The notes under the pieces: generated by a model | Database searches by the model: none | What the model was told of the DNA's origin: nothing | The model's input: only the letters and a program-made list of their open reading frames with translations | Origin: Pseudomonadales bacterium | GTDB lineage: Bacteria; Pseudomonadota; Gammaproteobacteria; Pseudomonadales; UBA5518 | Direction of reading: 5' to 3' | NCBI GenBank assembly: GCA_024234165.1 | Contig: JACKOP010000003.1 | Span: 496,001-560,000, forward strand | Length of the DNA stretch: 64,000 nt | Made by a program: the position numbers and the translations under genes | Shown here: positions 1 through 8,318 of the stretch, piece by piece | Layout of the letters: the number at the start of each line of letters is the position of its first letter | Numbering within the stretch: the stretch's first letter is position 1

Positions 1-1
1 G

Positions 2-727
2 CTGATCCGCCACCTGCTGCGCACGCTGGAAGGCAACCTCACGATCGGGGTGATCACGAATACGCACCGCAACTACGGTGATCTGCTGACCTGGATCCTC
101 GGTGCCTACGGGCTGGACCTGGGCGATCGCGACAACGTGACGATGCACCGGCGGCTGCTCGAGTTCGTTGCCGCGGAGCACAAGGCGGGGCGGCGTGTGG
201 TGCTGGTCGTCGATGAAGCACAGAACATGGATGTGCAGATGCTGGAGGAGTTGCGACTGCTGTCGAACATGAACGTCGGCGACGAGCTGTTGCTGCAACT
301 GGTGCTGGTGGGGCAGCCGGAGTTGCAGCAGACGATCGCGTTGCCGGAACTGTTGCAGTTCGCACAGCGGATCTCGGCCGAACACCACATCACGCCGCTC
401 GACTACGAGTCGACCGAAAAATACATCCGTCATCGTGCGGCGGTGGCGGGCTGCCAGGAAGAGCTCTTCGATCGCTACGCCCGTGCGGCGGTCTACTACT
501 ACAGCCGTGGCATCCCGCGGGCGATCAACAACATCTGCGATATGGCGCTGGTGTACGGCTATGCCGAAGAGGTGAAGCCGGTTAGCTGCGAGCTGATCAT
601 GGAAGTGATTCGCTCGCGCCCGATCATCCGCCGCCAGGCGGAAGCCACGCCGCGCGATGACACCGATCGACGCCTGCGCGACCTGGTGCTGGAGATCAAG
701 GGCGTCGATCTGGCCGAGGTGAGCTGA
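2..727 (+). CDS. ExeA/XrtA-type AAA ATPase, 3' part
   Basis: The reading frame is open from base 2, so the N-terminus with the Walker A loop lies outside the window. What remains shows a Walker B strand (VVLVVDEAQNMD, about residues 70-81), a sensor-like LVLVGQPEL segment and an AISAEH/PRAIN helical part, as in the ExeA-like secretion ATPases found beside exosortase XrtA exopolysaccharide loci. Such proteins are thought to energise envelope or polysaccharide assembly at the cytoplasmic face; that role is inferred from family and context. The next genes are a Wzz-like protein and a tyrosine-kinase-like protein, which fits the end of an exopolysaccharide cluster. Stop TGA at 725-727. Confidence 0.8.
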   Translation: MIRHLLRTLEGNLTIGVITNTHRNYGDLLTWILGAYGLDLGDRDNVTMHRRLLEFVAAEHKAGRRVVLVVDEAQNMDVQMLEELRLLSNMNVGDELLLQLVLVGQPELQQTIALPELLQFAQRISAEHHITPLDYESTEKYIRHRAAVAGCQEELFDRYARAAVYYYSRGIPRAINNICDMALVYGYAEEVKPVSCELIMEVIRSRPIIRRQAEATPRDDTDRRLRDLVLEIKGVDLAEVS

Positions 728-796
728 GGCTATCTATACTGTCCGCCGGAGACTGCACCTGCGGGTATCTGGTGATATCCGGCGCGGAGGAACACG

Positions 797-2062
797 ATGA
801 ATCAGCACGGCGTCGGCAGGCTGCGGCGGGAGTACGCCCGCTTGCGCTGGACGCTGCCTCTGTGGTGGACCGCAACGGCCTTTGTCGTTCTGGCTTGCGG
901 GCTCGTGCTGCCGCGCACCTGGACGGTCGAATCCGTGCTGCGCTTCGACGCCAGCGGTCCCGATGTGATTGCAGACGCCGAGCAGGGGCTGCGCCGACTC
1001 GCCAGGTCCTCCACAGCCGGGGAGCTGCGCCTGGAGCGTGTGGGCGCCGAGTTGCGGGTGGAGCTGGCCGCGAACGACAGACCGCAGGAGTTGCGGGTGG
1101 CATTGCCGACCCTTGTCGACGCATTCGTGACCGAACGCAGGCTGGCGGCCTTGCAGGTGTTGCGAGACGAACAGCAGCGGTTGCAGGCCGTGCTGGAACG
1201 CACCGAGGCCGAGGACACTGCGGCACGGGATCGACTCGGCGAGGCGCTGGCAGCGCTGCCGGCAGGCGGTGATACGACGGTCGCCGCGCGCCTGGGACGG
1301 ATGCAGGCGGAAGCGCAACGGCTGGCGCTCGAGATCCGCGATGGCAATGCCCGCAGTGCGGCGCTGCAAGCCCGTGTTGCCGAACTCGATACGGAGCTCG
1401 GGGCGATGCAAGTCGACGGGGTTGGAGTCGGTACGCCGGAGCCAGGGTCTGTGCAGGAGCAGGAGCAGGAGAGCCAGCGTGTCGAGTATGCCGCGCTGGT
1501 CGCCCGTCGCGAGAGTGCGCGCGAGGAATTTGCCCACCAGCGCAGTGCCAACGTCGCAGCGACGCGGCGCGCGGCCGATCTGGGGCGCCTGATCGAGGAG
1601 TCGCGTACGGAGCTGCTGCGCCTCCAGGGTGAGAACGAGCAGATCCAGCGGTTGAATGAAGCGGGAGAGACGGCAGCCAGAGTCGTTGCGGGCGCGCGCG
1701 AGCAACTCGACGCGCATACGGCGCGCATGGCGCGTGAGTCACCTCAATTGCCGTTCACGCTCGTCGGTTCGCGGTCCGAACCCGAGCTTGTGCGCGGGCT
1801 CACGTCCGGGCAAGTGGTAGGGCTGGCGGCTGCAGGCGGTTGCGTGGTGGTTTTGCTGCGGCTGTTCGCAGCCTGCATGATCCGGCACGAGACCAGGAAT
1901 CTCGCGCTTCTTGCCGACCGCCTGCAGGTGCGCGCACTGGTGGAGCTGCCGGTCTGGCGTGATTCCACGCGTGATCCGCTCGCCACCCTGCGTCGGGTCG
2001 GCTCCATGCTGGTTGCGCTGGTCGGTATGACGGCCTGTGCGGCGTATCTGCTGCTGGTCTGA
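797..2062 (+). CDS. Wzz-like polysaccharide chain-length protein
   Basis: A 421-residue protein with one membrane segment near residues 20-40 (around WWTATAFVVLACGLVL), a long coiled-coil middle rich in Glu/Arg/Leu (about 110-310), a second membrane segment near 335-355 and a final one at the C-terminus. This topology matches chain-length determinant proteins (Wzz/GumC type), which sit in the inner membrane and set polysaccharide length. No sequence motif identifies a subfamily. The start is supported by GGAGG at 786-790, six bases before ATG. It follows the AAA ATPase by 69 bp and precedes the kinase-like gene by 29 bp, probably one operon. The extra C-terminal pair of hydrophobic segments is slightly unusual. 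Confidence 0.65.
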   Translation: MNQHGVGRLRREYARLRWTLPLWWTATAFVVLACGLVLPRTWTVESVLRFDASGPDVIADAEQGLRRLARSSTAGELRLERVGAELRVELAANDRPQELRVALPTLVDAFVTERRLAALQVLRDEQQRLQAVLERTEAEDTAARDRLGEALAALPAGGDTTVAARLGRMQAEAQRLALEIRDGNARSAALQARVAELDTELGAMQVDGVGVGTPEPGSVQEQEQESQRVEYAALVARRESAREEFAHQRSANVAATRRAADLGRLIEESRTELLRLQGENEQIQRLNEAGETAARVVAGAREQLDAHTARMARESPQLPFTLVGSRSEPELVRGLTSGQVVGLAAAGGCVVVLLRLFAACMIRHETRNLALLADRLQVRALVELPVWRDSTRDPLATLRRVGSMLVALVGMTACAAYLLLV

Positions 2063-2091
2063 GGGCGTACCTTCATGCGGGAGGCTTGTAC

Positions 2092-2829
2092 GTGAGCGAT
2101 CCGGTCGAACCCGCTGGGCTGAACGAGATCATCGGTGCCAACCGGGCGCGCATCACCGAAATGACGGAGGTCTCGCGCCTCAAGGACGTCGAGTTCGAGT
2201 TGTTGCGGGTGGTGCATCCGCTGACGCGCAACGAGAGCACCCTGGCACGCTTCAACGATCTGGTGAAGGAGCTCATGGCGCACTGCGCGGAGCCGAACTT
2301 CATGATCGGTGTCACCGGCCTTTCCCGCGGTGTGGGCGCGAGCTATGTGGCGATGAATACCGCTGTTGCACTCGCAAACGATTTTCGCCGCACCTCCCTG
2401 CTCGTGGAGTGCAATCCGCATCGTACCCCGCTTGCGCGCATGCTCCTGCCGCCGCCGGAAGTCGGGCTGTGCGACTACCTGGTGCAGTCCGAGCTGCATG
2501 TGGACGATATCGTCTACGCGCCCGGGGTGGCGCGCATGCGTGCGATTCCGTTCGGTCATGACGCTGCCGGTGCGCAGGCTCTGTGCGGCGAGCGGATGCA
2601 GCAATTGCTGAGTGCTGCGCGTGCCCGTTACAGCGACCGTTTCATCGTGCTGGATCTGCCGGAGGTGGATGCGCTGCAGGCGCTGCAGCCGCTGCTCGAC
2701 TGGCTGGATGGCACGGTACTGGTCGTGCCGTACGGGAGTTCGAGCTCCACGACCGCGCGCCGCGCGATCGATGTGATCGGCAGCGAGCGGCTCGTCGGTC
2801 TGGTGATGAACCGGGTGCCCACGGTCTGA
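2092..2829 (+). CDS. CpsD/CapB-like tyrosine kinase homologue, degenerate P-loop
   Basis: About 245 residues resembling bacterial tyrosine kinases that partner Wzz proteins. The motif LVKELM, a P-loop-like region (GVTGLSRGVGASYVAMN, about residues 75-91), a Walker A'-like LLVECNPHRTP and a Walker B-like FIVLDLPEVD can be aligned to the family. However, the P-loop has Ala where the catalytic Lys should be, the Asp of the A' motif is Glu, and there is no C-terminal tyrosine cluster. It is therefore probably a non-catalytic homologue regulating polysaccharide synthesis, an inference. GTG at 2092 is chosen because GGGAGG (2079-2084) lies seven bases upstream; a TTG at 2086 is too close. Confidence 0.65.
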   Translation: MSDPVEPAGLNEIIGANRARITEMTEVSRLKDVEFELLRVVHPLTRNESTLARFNDLVKELMAHCAEPNFMIGVTGLSRGVGASYVAMNTAVALANDFRRTSLLVECNPHRTPLARMLLPPPEVGLCDYLVQSELHVDDIVYAPGVARMRAIPFGHDAAGAQALCGERMQQLLSAARARYSDRFIVLDLPEVDALQALQPLLDWLDGTVLVVPYGSSSSTTARRAIDVIGSERLVGLVMNRVPTV

Positions 2830-2868
2830 GGCGCAGCCAGGATAGAGCTGCCGCGGCGCGCAGCAAGC

Positions 2869-5115
2869 TCAGGTTTCCGCGAGCTTGCGCAGATTCGACG
2901 TGATGCGCTCCAGCGTGCGATCGAAGAACGGTCGCGTTTCGAGAACGCGCGCGTAACCCATCTGCAGATCGTAGGCGAAGGCCTTGCGCGGCTTTTCGTA
3001 CACTTTTGCTCCCATACGGTTCACGAACACGAAGGTGTCGGTCTCGGCGAGCCTGGCCGTGAGCTTGCAGCGGCGGCTGACACCGCTGCGCAGATCGTCG
3101 TATTGCAGCCAGGTGCCGACTTCGAGCGCGTCGACCTTGGAGAGATGCTCGTCGAGCAACTGCTGCTGGCGTACCATCTGCCGTTCGACCGCCGTCATTT
3201 CCTGCCACGGTTTCGCGGCCTGTACCGGTTCGATGCGCTGACGTTGTTCTTCCGACAGCGGCCTGGTGGCGGCGGCATCGACCTGTCCGGCGTGAATCCT
3301 TGCAAGTGCTGCCGTCACCTGTTTCAGCGCCGCTCCGCCACGGCCGAGGTCGGTTCCGGCGTCTTCCAGCACCGCTGCGATGCGCGGGCGCAGGCGGCCC
3401 ACCAGTTCGCTCAGTCGAGCCCTCGCCTCGGGTCCTGGATGTGCTTGCCCGGCCCAGACCAGGTCGTCGAGGATCTGTATCGCTTCCTGCCACTCCGGGC
3501 TCTGCGTTTCGTACTTGAGGTGACGCTGGAGCATGACGCGTTGCCAGTCGTTCACCAGGAAGTCGGTGATGTCGGGGGCGAGCGCGGCACCTTCCAGTCG
3601 CTCGTTCAGCAGCGTGTTCACCACCTCGCGCGCGTGTGCAGTGCGTGTACGCGCGGCTGTCCGTTCGCGCGTGCGCTGTTCCTGCTTGCTCGCGTGCGCA
3701 TCCTGCTTCGCGATGAAGTCCATGAGATCGTTCAGACACTTTTCGAAGATGTCACTGCCGTCGTTCGAGTCGTGCAGCACCATTTCGACGAGTTCGGTCA
3801 GGCGGATGAACAGGGCGTCCTGCTGGTCCTTGTTGCTTGCTTCCCAGCCGATGCTGGTGCGTGCGATTTCGTTGATGAGCTGGCGCGCGGGGTGCTTGCG
3901 ATCAGTGAAGAATGCACGATCTCTCAGCGCAACCTTCAGTATCGGCAGTTGCAGCCGGCTGACCAGTGCCTGGATCTCGAGTGGCAGGTTGCGATCGTCG
4001 AGGATGATGTCGAAGAACATCGCAACGACGTTGATGATGTCCTCGTCGGTCTGAGCGAGTGCGATCTGTCCCCGGTTTGCCACGATCGACGCGATCGCGC
4101 TGCGGATGTCGAGAGGCACTGTCGCGGCCTCTGTCTCGTCCCCGGGCGTGAGCTTCACTTCGGCGAGCAGCGACAGCAACTCGTCACGCGGTATCGCGGG
4201 GGTGGTGCTGCTGGCTGGCTGTACCGGCATCGCTTGCAGCATCGGCAGGCGGATGCCGCCGTCGTGCAGTCGTTTCAGCACCTGCGCCAGCTCGCGCATC
4301 TCGCGGTCGGCTTCGGGTATCCCCATGCCGGCCAGTCCGGAATCGCCGCTGACTGTTCCGGGCTGCGCACCCGGGTCTGCCGCGGGATCGGCGGCTGCTG
4401 ATCGTTGCGGCGTGGACGGGCTCTTCTTGATGCGCCGGCGGCGCTGTTGGCCGAGCTCGGGCAGCACGTTGGCAGCAATCAGCCGCTCGTTGACCGGGTC
4501 GAGGAGCCGATCGAGGTGCATCAGCGCCTGCTGGTTGAACTGACGCAGGATGATCTTGCGGATGTCGATGCTGACGACGATGGGTTTCGCCGCTTCGATG
4601 AATGCGCTGGTGATCGTTTCCGGATCGAGGGGGCTCACATGTTCCGCAAACGGCCGGCTGATCGCCTGCAGGCGATCGCGTATCTGGAACAGCTCGTCCT
4701 GCCACTCGTTGCGCGCGCGCGTGACCATGTCCGTGCTGAGGGCGGTGATCTCCATCTGTTCGTGCGACACCAGCTCGAGTGCCGGCTCGGATGCATCATC
4801 CCCACCCGTCGTCGGCTGGGGTTCCGGTGGGCGATCGATGGCGGTGAATGCCCGGTCGATCAGCGCCAGGAAGTTGGTCTGGACCCGGCTCTTCTGCACG
4901 CGAATTTCGCGCAGGGATTCGAAATAGTGTGCCTGGTCCGCGTTGCTGTGTGCGCGGCTGGCGAGATCGAAAAAAACGTCGTCACACGCGCTGAACGTGC
5001 TGTCGAACAGCGTTCGCAGACTGTCGAGCGCGATCTGGGCGATCTCGGCAAGAAGTGCACGGCGGGTCTTCGTGTCGGTGGCTGGCGTGCCGACGTTCGT
5101 TTGCTCGTTGCTCAT
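2869..5115 (-). CDS. DUF1631 family protein
   Basis: A 748-residue soluble protein, starting MSNEQTNVG; the frame stays open upstream to 5340 but that part has no family-like sequence. The long helical middle (with ILRQFNQQALMHLDRLLDPVNERL) and the C-terminal region (VGTWLQYDD, ... FVFVNRMGAKV) match the DUF1631 family, common in beta- and gammaproteobacteria and of unknown function. The C-terminal stretch of short beta-strands resembles PilZ-like folds, but I see no RxxxR/DxSxxG motif. It converges with the exopolysaccharide genes and precedes the ispB end by 83 bp on the same strand, so could be co-transcribed with ispB. Codon use is like its neighbours. Confidence 0.7.
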   Translation of the reverse strand: MSNEQTNVGTPATDTKTRRALLAEIAQIALDSLRTLFDSTFSACDDVFFDLASRAHSNADQAHYFESLREIRVQKSRVQTNFLALIDRAFTAIDRPPEPQPTTGGDDASEPALELVSHEQMEITALSTDMVTRARNEWQDELFQIRDRLQAISRPFAEHVSPLDPETITSAFIEAAKPIVVSIDIRKIILRQFNQQALMHLDRLLDPVNERLIAANVLPELGQQRRRRIKKSPSTPQRSAAADPAADPGAQPGTVSGDSGLAGMGIPEADREMRELAQVLKRLHDGGIRLPMLQAMPVQPASSTTPAIPRDELLSLLAEVKLTPGDETEAATVPLDIRSAIASIVANRGQIALAQTDEDIINVVAMFFDIILDDRNLPLEIQALVSRLQLPILKVALRDRAFFTDRKHPARQLINEIARTSIGWEASNKDQQDALFIRLTELVEMVLHDSNDGSDIFEKCLNDLMDFIAKQDAHASKQEQRTRERTAARTRTAHAREVVNTLLNERLEGAALAPDITDFLVNDWQRVMLQRHLKYETQSPEWQEAIQILDDLVWAGQAHPGPEARARLSELVGRLRPRIAAVLEDAGTDLGRGGAALKQVTAALARIHAGQVDAAATRPLSEEQRQRIEPVQAAKPWQEMTAVERQMVRQQQLLDEHLSKVDALEVGTWLQYDDLRSGVSRRCKLTARLAETDTFVFVNRMGAKVYEKPRKAFAYDLQMGYARVLETRPFFDRTLERITSNLRKLAET

Positions 5116-5198
5116 CCAGTCGAATACCACGCGGTGGGGTCGATGCCTAGTATACAGAGCGTGCGGTTTGCAGGTGACCTGCGCCGGGGTGTGTGGTG

Positions 5199-6161
5199 CT
5201 AACCCTGACGTGCGACTGACAGGTCGGCGATCTGCAGCAGGTTGTCGCGAAACGGCGATGTGGCGACCCCATCCAGTGCCTGTACCGCACGGTCGCGATG
5301 CATCTTCGCACGTTCCGTGGTGTATTCGAGCGCCCCGCACAGGCGCACCGTCTCGCCCACATCGGCGAGACGGGTGGCATCCCGTCGCAGAATGGCTTCG
5401 CGTACCACGCTCGCGCGTTCGGGTGTGGCGGTCGCCAGCGCATGGATCAGCGGTAAGGTCGGCTTGCCTTCGGCAAGGTCGTCCCCGAGGTTCTTGCCCA
5501 TGATGGCGGGATCGCCCGTGTAGTCGAGTACGTCGTCGATCAGCTGGAACGCGAGCCCGAGATGCAGGCCGTAGTCGCGCATCGCTCGGCGCGTGATCGT
5601 GTCTGCGCCGGCGAGGATCGCCGCGCCTTCGGCCGCGGCAGCGAACAACACGGCAGTCTTCTTGTGAATCACCTGCAGGTACTGCGCCTCCGTGGTGGCC
5701 GGATCGCCCGCACGCGCGAGTTGTTCCACCTCGCCCTCGGCGATCAGGTTGGTGGTGTCGGAGACCAGGCGCAGGATATCCATGTCGCCGATGTCGACCA
5801 GTACCTGGAAGGCGCGGGAATAGATGAAATCGCCGACCAGCACGCTCGGGGCATTGCCCCAGTTCGCGTTGGCGGTGGCGCGTCCGCGGCGAAGTGCGGA
5901 AACATCGACCACATCATCGTGCAGCAGCGTGGCGGTGTGCAGGAACTCGATCACTGCCGCCAGGTCGACGTGGCGCACACCGTCATAGCCGAGAGCGCGC
6001 GCAGCGAGCACGGTGATCAGTGGGCGCATGCGCTTGCCGCCACCTTCGACGATGTAGTGACCGATGCTCTCGACCAGCATCACCTCGGAGTGCAGTCGCT
6101 GGATCACCAGATGGTTGACGGCGGCAAAGTCGGGCTGGATCTCCGGGCAAATGTAGTCCAT
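5199..6161 (-). CDS. ispB: Octaprenyl diphosphate synthase
   Basis: A 320-residue trans-prenyltransferase that elongates farnesyl diphosphate with isopentenyl diphosphate to make the ubiquinone side chain. The first aspartate-rich motif LLHDDVVD and second motif LIDDVLDY are intact, as are GGGKRMRP and the Lys-Thr pair (IHKKTAVLF). The start MDYICPEIQ is chosen because it matches the usual IspB N-terminus; the longer frame to 6476 is not family-like. It is divergent from rplU, the standard ispB/rplU-rpmA-obgE arrangement of gammaproteobacteria. Confidence 0.95.
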   Translation of the reverse strand: MDYICPEIQPDFAAVNHLVIQRLHSEVMLVESIGHYIVEGGGKRMRPLITVLAARALGYDGVRHVDLAAVIEFLHTATLLHDDVVDVSALRRGRATANANWGNAPSVLVGDFIYSRAFQVLVDIGDMDILRLVSDTTNLIAEGEVEQLARAGDPATTEAQYLQVIHKKTAVLFAAAAEGAAILAGADTITRRAMRDYGLHLGLAFQLIDDVLDYTGDPAIMGKNLGDDLAEGKPTLPLIHALATATPERASVVREAILRRDATRLADVGETVRLCGALEYTTERAKMHRDRAVQALDGVATSPFRDNLLQIADLSVARQG

Positions 6162-6319
6162 CGGGTGCTCGCGGCTTTGCTTGGCGGAACGCGTCGGCAT
6201 GCTAGAAACCGCACGGGTGGCTGTCAAATCGCTGTGGTTGCGGGGTGCGTCAGGACTGGTGGTCCAAGGTGCGGGCCCGGACTGTACAAAATCACCACCG
6301 GCACACGGCGTGATGCCCG

Positions 6320-6349
6320 TTGCCGGGCTACGCGTGCATGGCCTAGAAT
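6320..6349 (+). promoter_or_regulatory. Candidate sigma-70 promoter of rplU-rpmA
   Basis: TTGCCG at 6320-6325 and TAGAAT at 6344-6349 are separated by 18 bp, about 125 bp upstream of rplU in the 314-bp gap with divergent ispB. Position and match make it a reasonable promoter; it has not been tested. Confidence 0.5.
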
Positions 6350-6475
6350 GCGCGGCCCTGAACAAACCTCCGGCACGGCGCCCGGGGGTGCCTGGATGCC
6401 CCGGCGAATCTTCGCCGACAAGCCCCGACGGGTAAATCACAACCGCAGAAAGGCGCGACAACGGAGTGGTGATCA

Positions 6476-6790
6476 ATGTATGCAGTGATCGAGAGCGGTG
6501 GCAAGCAGCACCGCGTGCAGGAAGGTGAAGTGCTGAAGCTGGAGAAGCTCGAGGTTGCCACCGGTGACACCGTCAGCTTCGACCGTGTGCTGCTCGTGGG
6601 CAGTGGCGCCGATGTGAAGATCGGCGCCCCGTTCGTATCCGGCAGCACGGTTGCGGCCGAGGTGCTTGGTCATGGCCGCCACGACAAGGTACGGATCATC
6701 AAGTTCCGCCGCCGCAAGCACTACAAGCGTGAGACCGGTCATCGGCAGTGGTACACGGCGGTCAGGATCACCGGTATCAACGCAGGCTAA
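6476..6790 (+). CDS. rplU: 50S ribosomal protein bL21
   Basis: A 104-residue protein with the complete bL21 sequence, from MYAVIESGGKQHRVQEGE to the C-terminal FRRRKHYKRETGHRQ segment that binds 23S rRNA. Length matches the family (103-104). GGAG lies upstream of ATG. First gene of rplU-rpmA, with rpmA starting 18 bp later. Confidence 0.98.
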   Translation: MYAVIESGGKQHRVQEGEVLKLEKLEVATGDTVSFDRVLLVGSGADVKIGAPFVSGSTVAAEVLGHGRHDKVRIIKFRRRKHYKRETGHRQWYTAVRITGINAG

Positions 6791-6808
6791 GCATCGAGGA
6801 GTAGTTTC

Positions 6809-7066
6809 ATGGCTCACAAGAAGGCAGGTGGCAGTACCCGTAACGGGCGTGACTCCGAGAGCAAGCGCCTCGGCGTGAAGCGCTTTGGGGGCCAGGTCGT
6901 GAAGGCCGGCAACATCATCGTTCGTCAGCGCGGCACGCAGTTCCATCCCGGCGTGAATGTCGGCCTGGGCAAGGACCACACGCTGTTCGCGAAGGCCGAT
7001 GGTCGCGTCGAGTTCACCGTGAAGGGTCCGTTCAGCCGCAGGAAGGTCAACATCGTCCCGGCCTGA
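6809..7066 (+). CDS. rpmA: 50S ribosomal protein bL27
   Basis: An 85-residue bL27 beginning MAHKKAGGSTRNGRDS, whose N-terminal tail reaches the peptidyl transferase centre. It keeps QRGTQFHPG and GKDHTLFA. There is a good ribosome site GAGGAG eight bases upstream. The Firmicutes-type N-terminal cleavage extension is absent. A terminator hairpin follows 22 bp after the stop. Confidence 0.98.
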   Translation: MAHKKAGGSTRNGRDSESKRLGVKRFGGQVVKAGNIIVRQRGTQFHPGVNVGLGKDHTLFAKADGRVEFTVKGPFSRRKVNIVPA

Positions 7067-7087
7067 GCCGCAGGCGATCGCAGAGGA

Positions 7088-7112
7088 CCCCGCCGCCACG
7101 GCGGGGTTTTTG
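7088..7112 (+). terminator. Rho-independent terminator after rpmA
   Basis: A perfect 7-bp GC stem, CCCCGCC (7088-7094) with GGCGGGG (7100-7106), a 5-nt loop and a run of five T. It ends three bases before the obgE start, so the only Shine-Dalgarno-like G-run for obgE (7103-7106) is in the 3' arm of the stem. Confidence 0.85.
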
Positions 7113-7115
7113 TTT

Positions 7116-8318
7116 ATGAAGTTCGTCGATGAAGTCGCGATTCGTGTGCACGCCGGCAATGGCGGCAACGGCTGTGTCAGCTTCCGCCGCGAGAAGTACG
7201 TGCCGTTCGGTGGCCCGGACGGTGGCGACGGTGGTGATGGCGGCAGTATCTGGTTGCTGGCCGATGCTGCGCTGAACACCATGGTCGATTATCGCTACAC
7301 GCGGCAGTTTCGCGCCGCGAACGGCAAGGCGGGGTCTGGCGCCAACTGTACCGGCAGGAGCGGGGAGGACCTCGTGCTGCCGGTTCCGGTAGGCACCACC
7401 GTGATGGACGAGGACACCGGCGAGGTGATAGGTGATCTGACCGCCTCCGGGCAGCGTCTGCTCGTCGCGCAGGGTGGCTTTCATGGTCTCGGCAACACGC
7501 GCTTCAAGTCCAGCACGAACCGCGCCCCGCGTCAGAGCACGCCCGGCTCCGATGGCGAGGCGCGCAGCCTGCGGCTCGAGCTCAAGCTGCTTGCCGATGT
7601 GGGGCTGCTCGGGCTGCCGAACGCCGGCAAGTCGACTTTCATTCGCGCAGTCTCGGCGGCACGTCCGAAGGTTGCGGATTACCCGTTCACGACGCTGGTG
7701 CCGAATCTCGGCGTGGTGCGCATCGCGCAGCACCGCAGTTTCGTGATTGCCGACATCCCCGGGCTGATCGAGGGTGCTTCGGAGGGAGCCGGGTTGGGAG
7801 TGCGCTTCCTGAAGCATCTCACGCGAACGCGGTTGTTGCTGCACCTGGTCGATGTGCAGCCGCTGGATGGTTCCGATCCGGTGGAGTCCGTGCGCGCCAT
7901 CGAACGTGAGCTGCTGCGTTTCAGCGCCACGCTGGCGGAGCGTGAGCGGTGGCTGGTACTGAACAAGACCGATCTGTTGCCACTCGAGGAAATGAGTGCT
8001 GTCTGTGACGACATCATCGCGCGGCTCGGCTGGCGTGGTCCGGCGTTCCGCATCTCGGCACTTGCGGCTGACGGTACCGAGGCGCTTTGTGCACGCATGA
8101 TGACGCATATCGAGGAACAGCGTCGGCGCGAGGAAGATGATCCGGAACTTGCAGCAGCCGAGCAGGAGTTGCAGCGACGCATGCAGGTCGAGGCGCGCGA
8201 GCGTATCGCAGCGCTGGCCGAGGCCAGACGCCTGGCGCGCAAGGGCTCGACCGAGGCAGGTGATGATGCCGCTGGCGATGACGATGAGTTCGATGTCGAG
8301 GTGGAGTACCGCGCATGA
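7116..8318 (+). CDS. obgE: GTPase ObgE/CgtA
   Basis: A 400-residue Obg GTPase involved in 50S assembly and stress control. The glycine-rich Obg domain (VHAGNGGNGCVSF, GGDGGDGG) occupies residues 1-158, followed by the G domain: G1 GLPNAGKST, G2 DYPFTTLVPN, G3 DIPGLIEGA, G4 NKTDL and SAL near the C-terminal end. The last 60 residues are acidic and charged, as in other gammaproteobacterial ObgE. ATG at 7116 gives the conserved MKFVDE start. It overlaps proB by 4 nt (ATGA), implying coupling. Its start is unusually close to a terminator. Confidence 0.97.
   Translation: MKFVDEVAIRVHAGNGGNGCVSFRREKYVPFGGPDGGDGGDGGSIWLLADAALNTMVDYRYTRQFRAANGKAGSGANCTGRSGEDLVLPVPVGTTVMDEDTGEVIGDLTASGQRLLVAQGGFHGLGNTRFKSSTNRAPRQSTPGSDGEARSLRLELKLLADVGLLGLPNAGKSTFIRAVSAARPKVADYPFTTLVPNLGVVRIAQHRSFVIADIPGLIEGASEGAGLGVRFLKHLTRTRLLLHLVDVQPLDGSDPVESVRAIERELLRFSATLAERERWLVLNKTDLLPLEEMSAVCDDIIARLGWRGPAFRISALAADGTEALCARMMTHIEEQRRREEDDPELAAAEQELQRRMQVEARERIAALAEARRLARKGSTEAGDDAAGDDDEFDVEVEYRA

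Noticed and set aside
3103..4401. A 432-codon plus-strand frame opposite the DUF1631 gene
   Set aside because: It is antisense to a gene with family similarity; its composition is that of a high-GC shadow frame.
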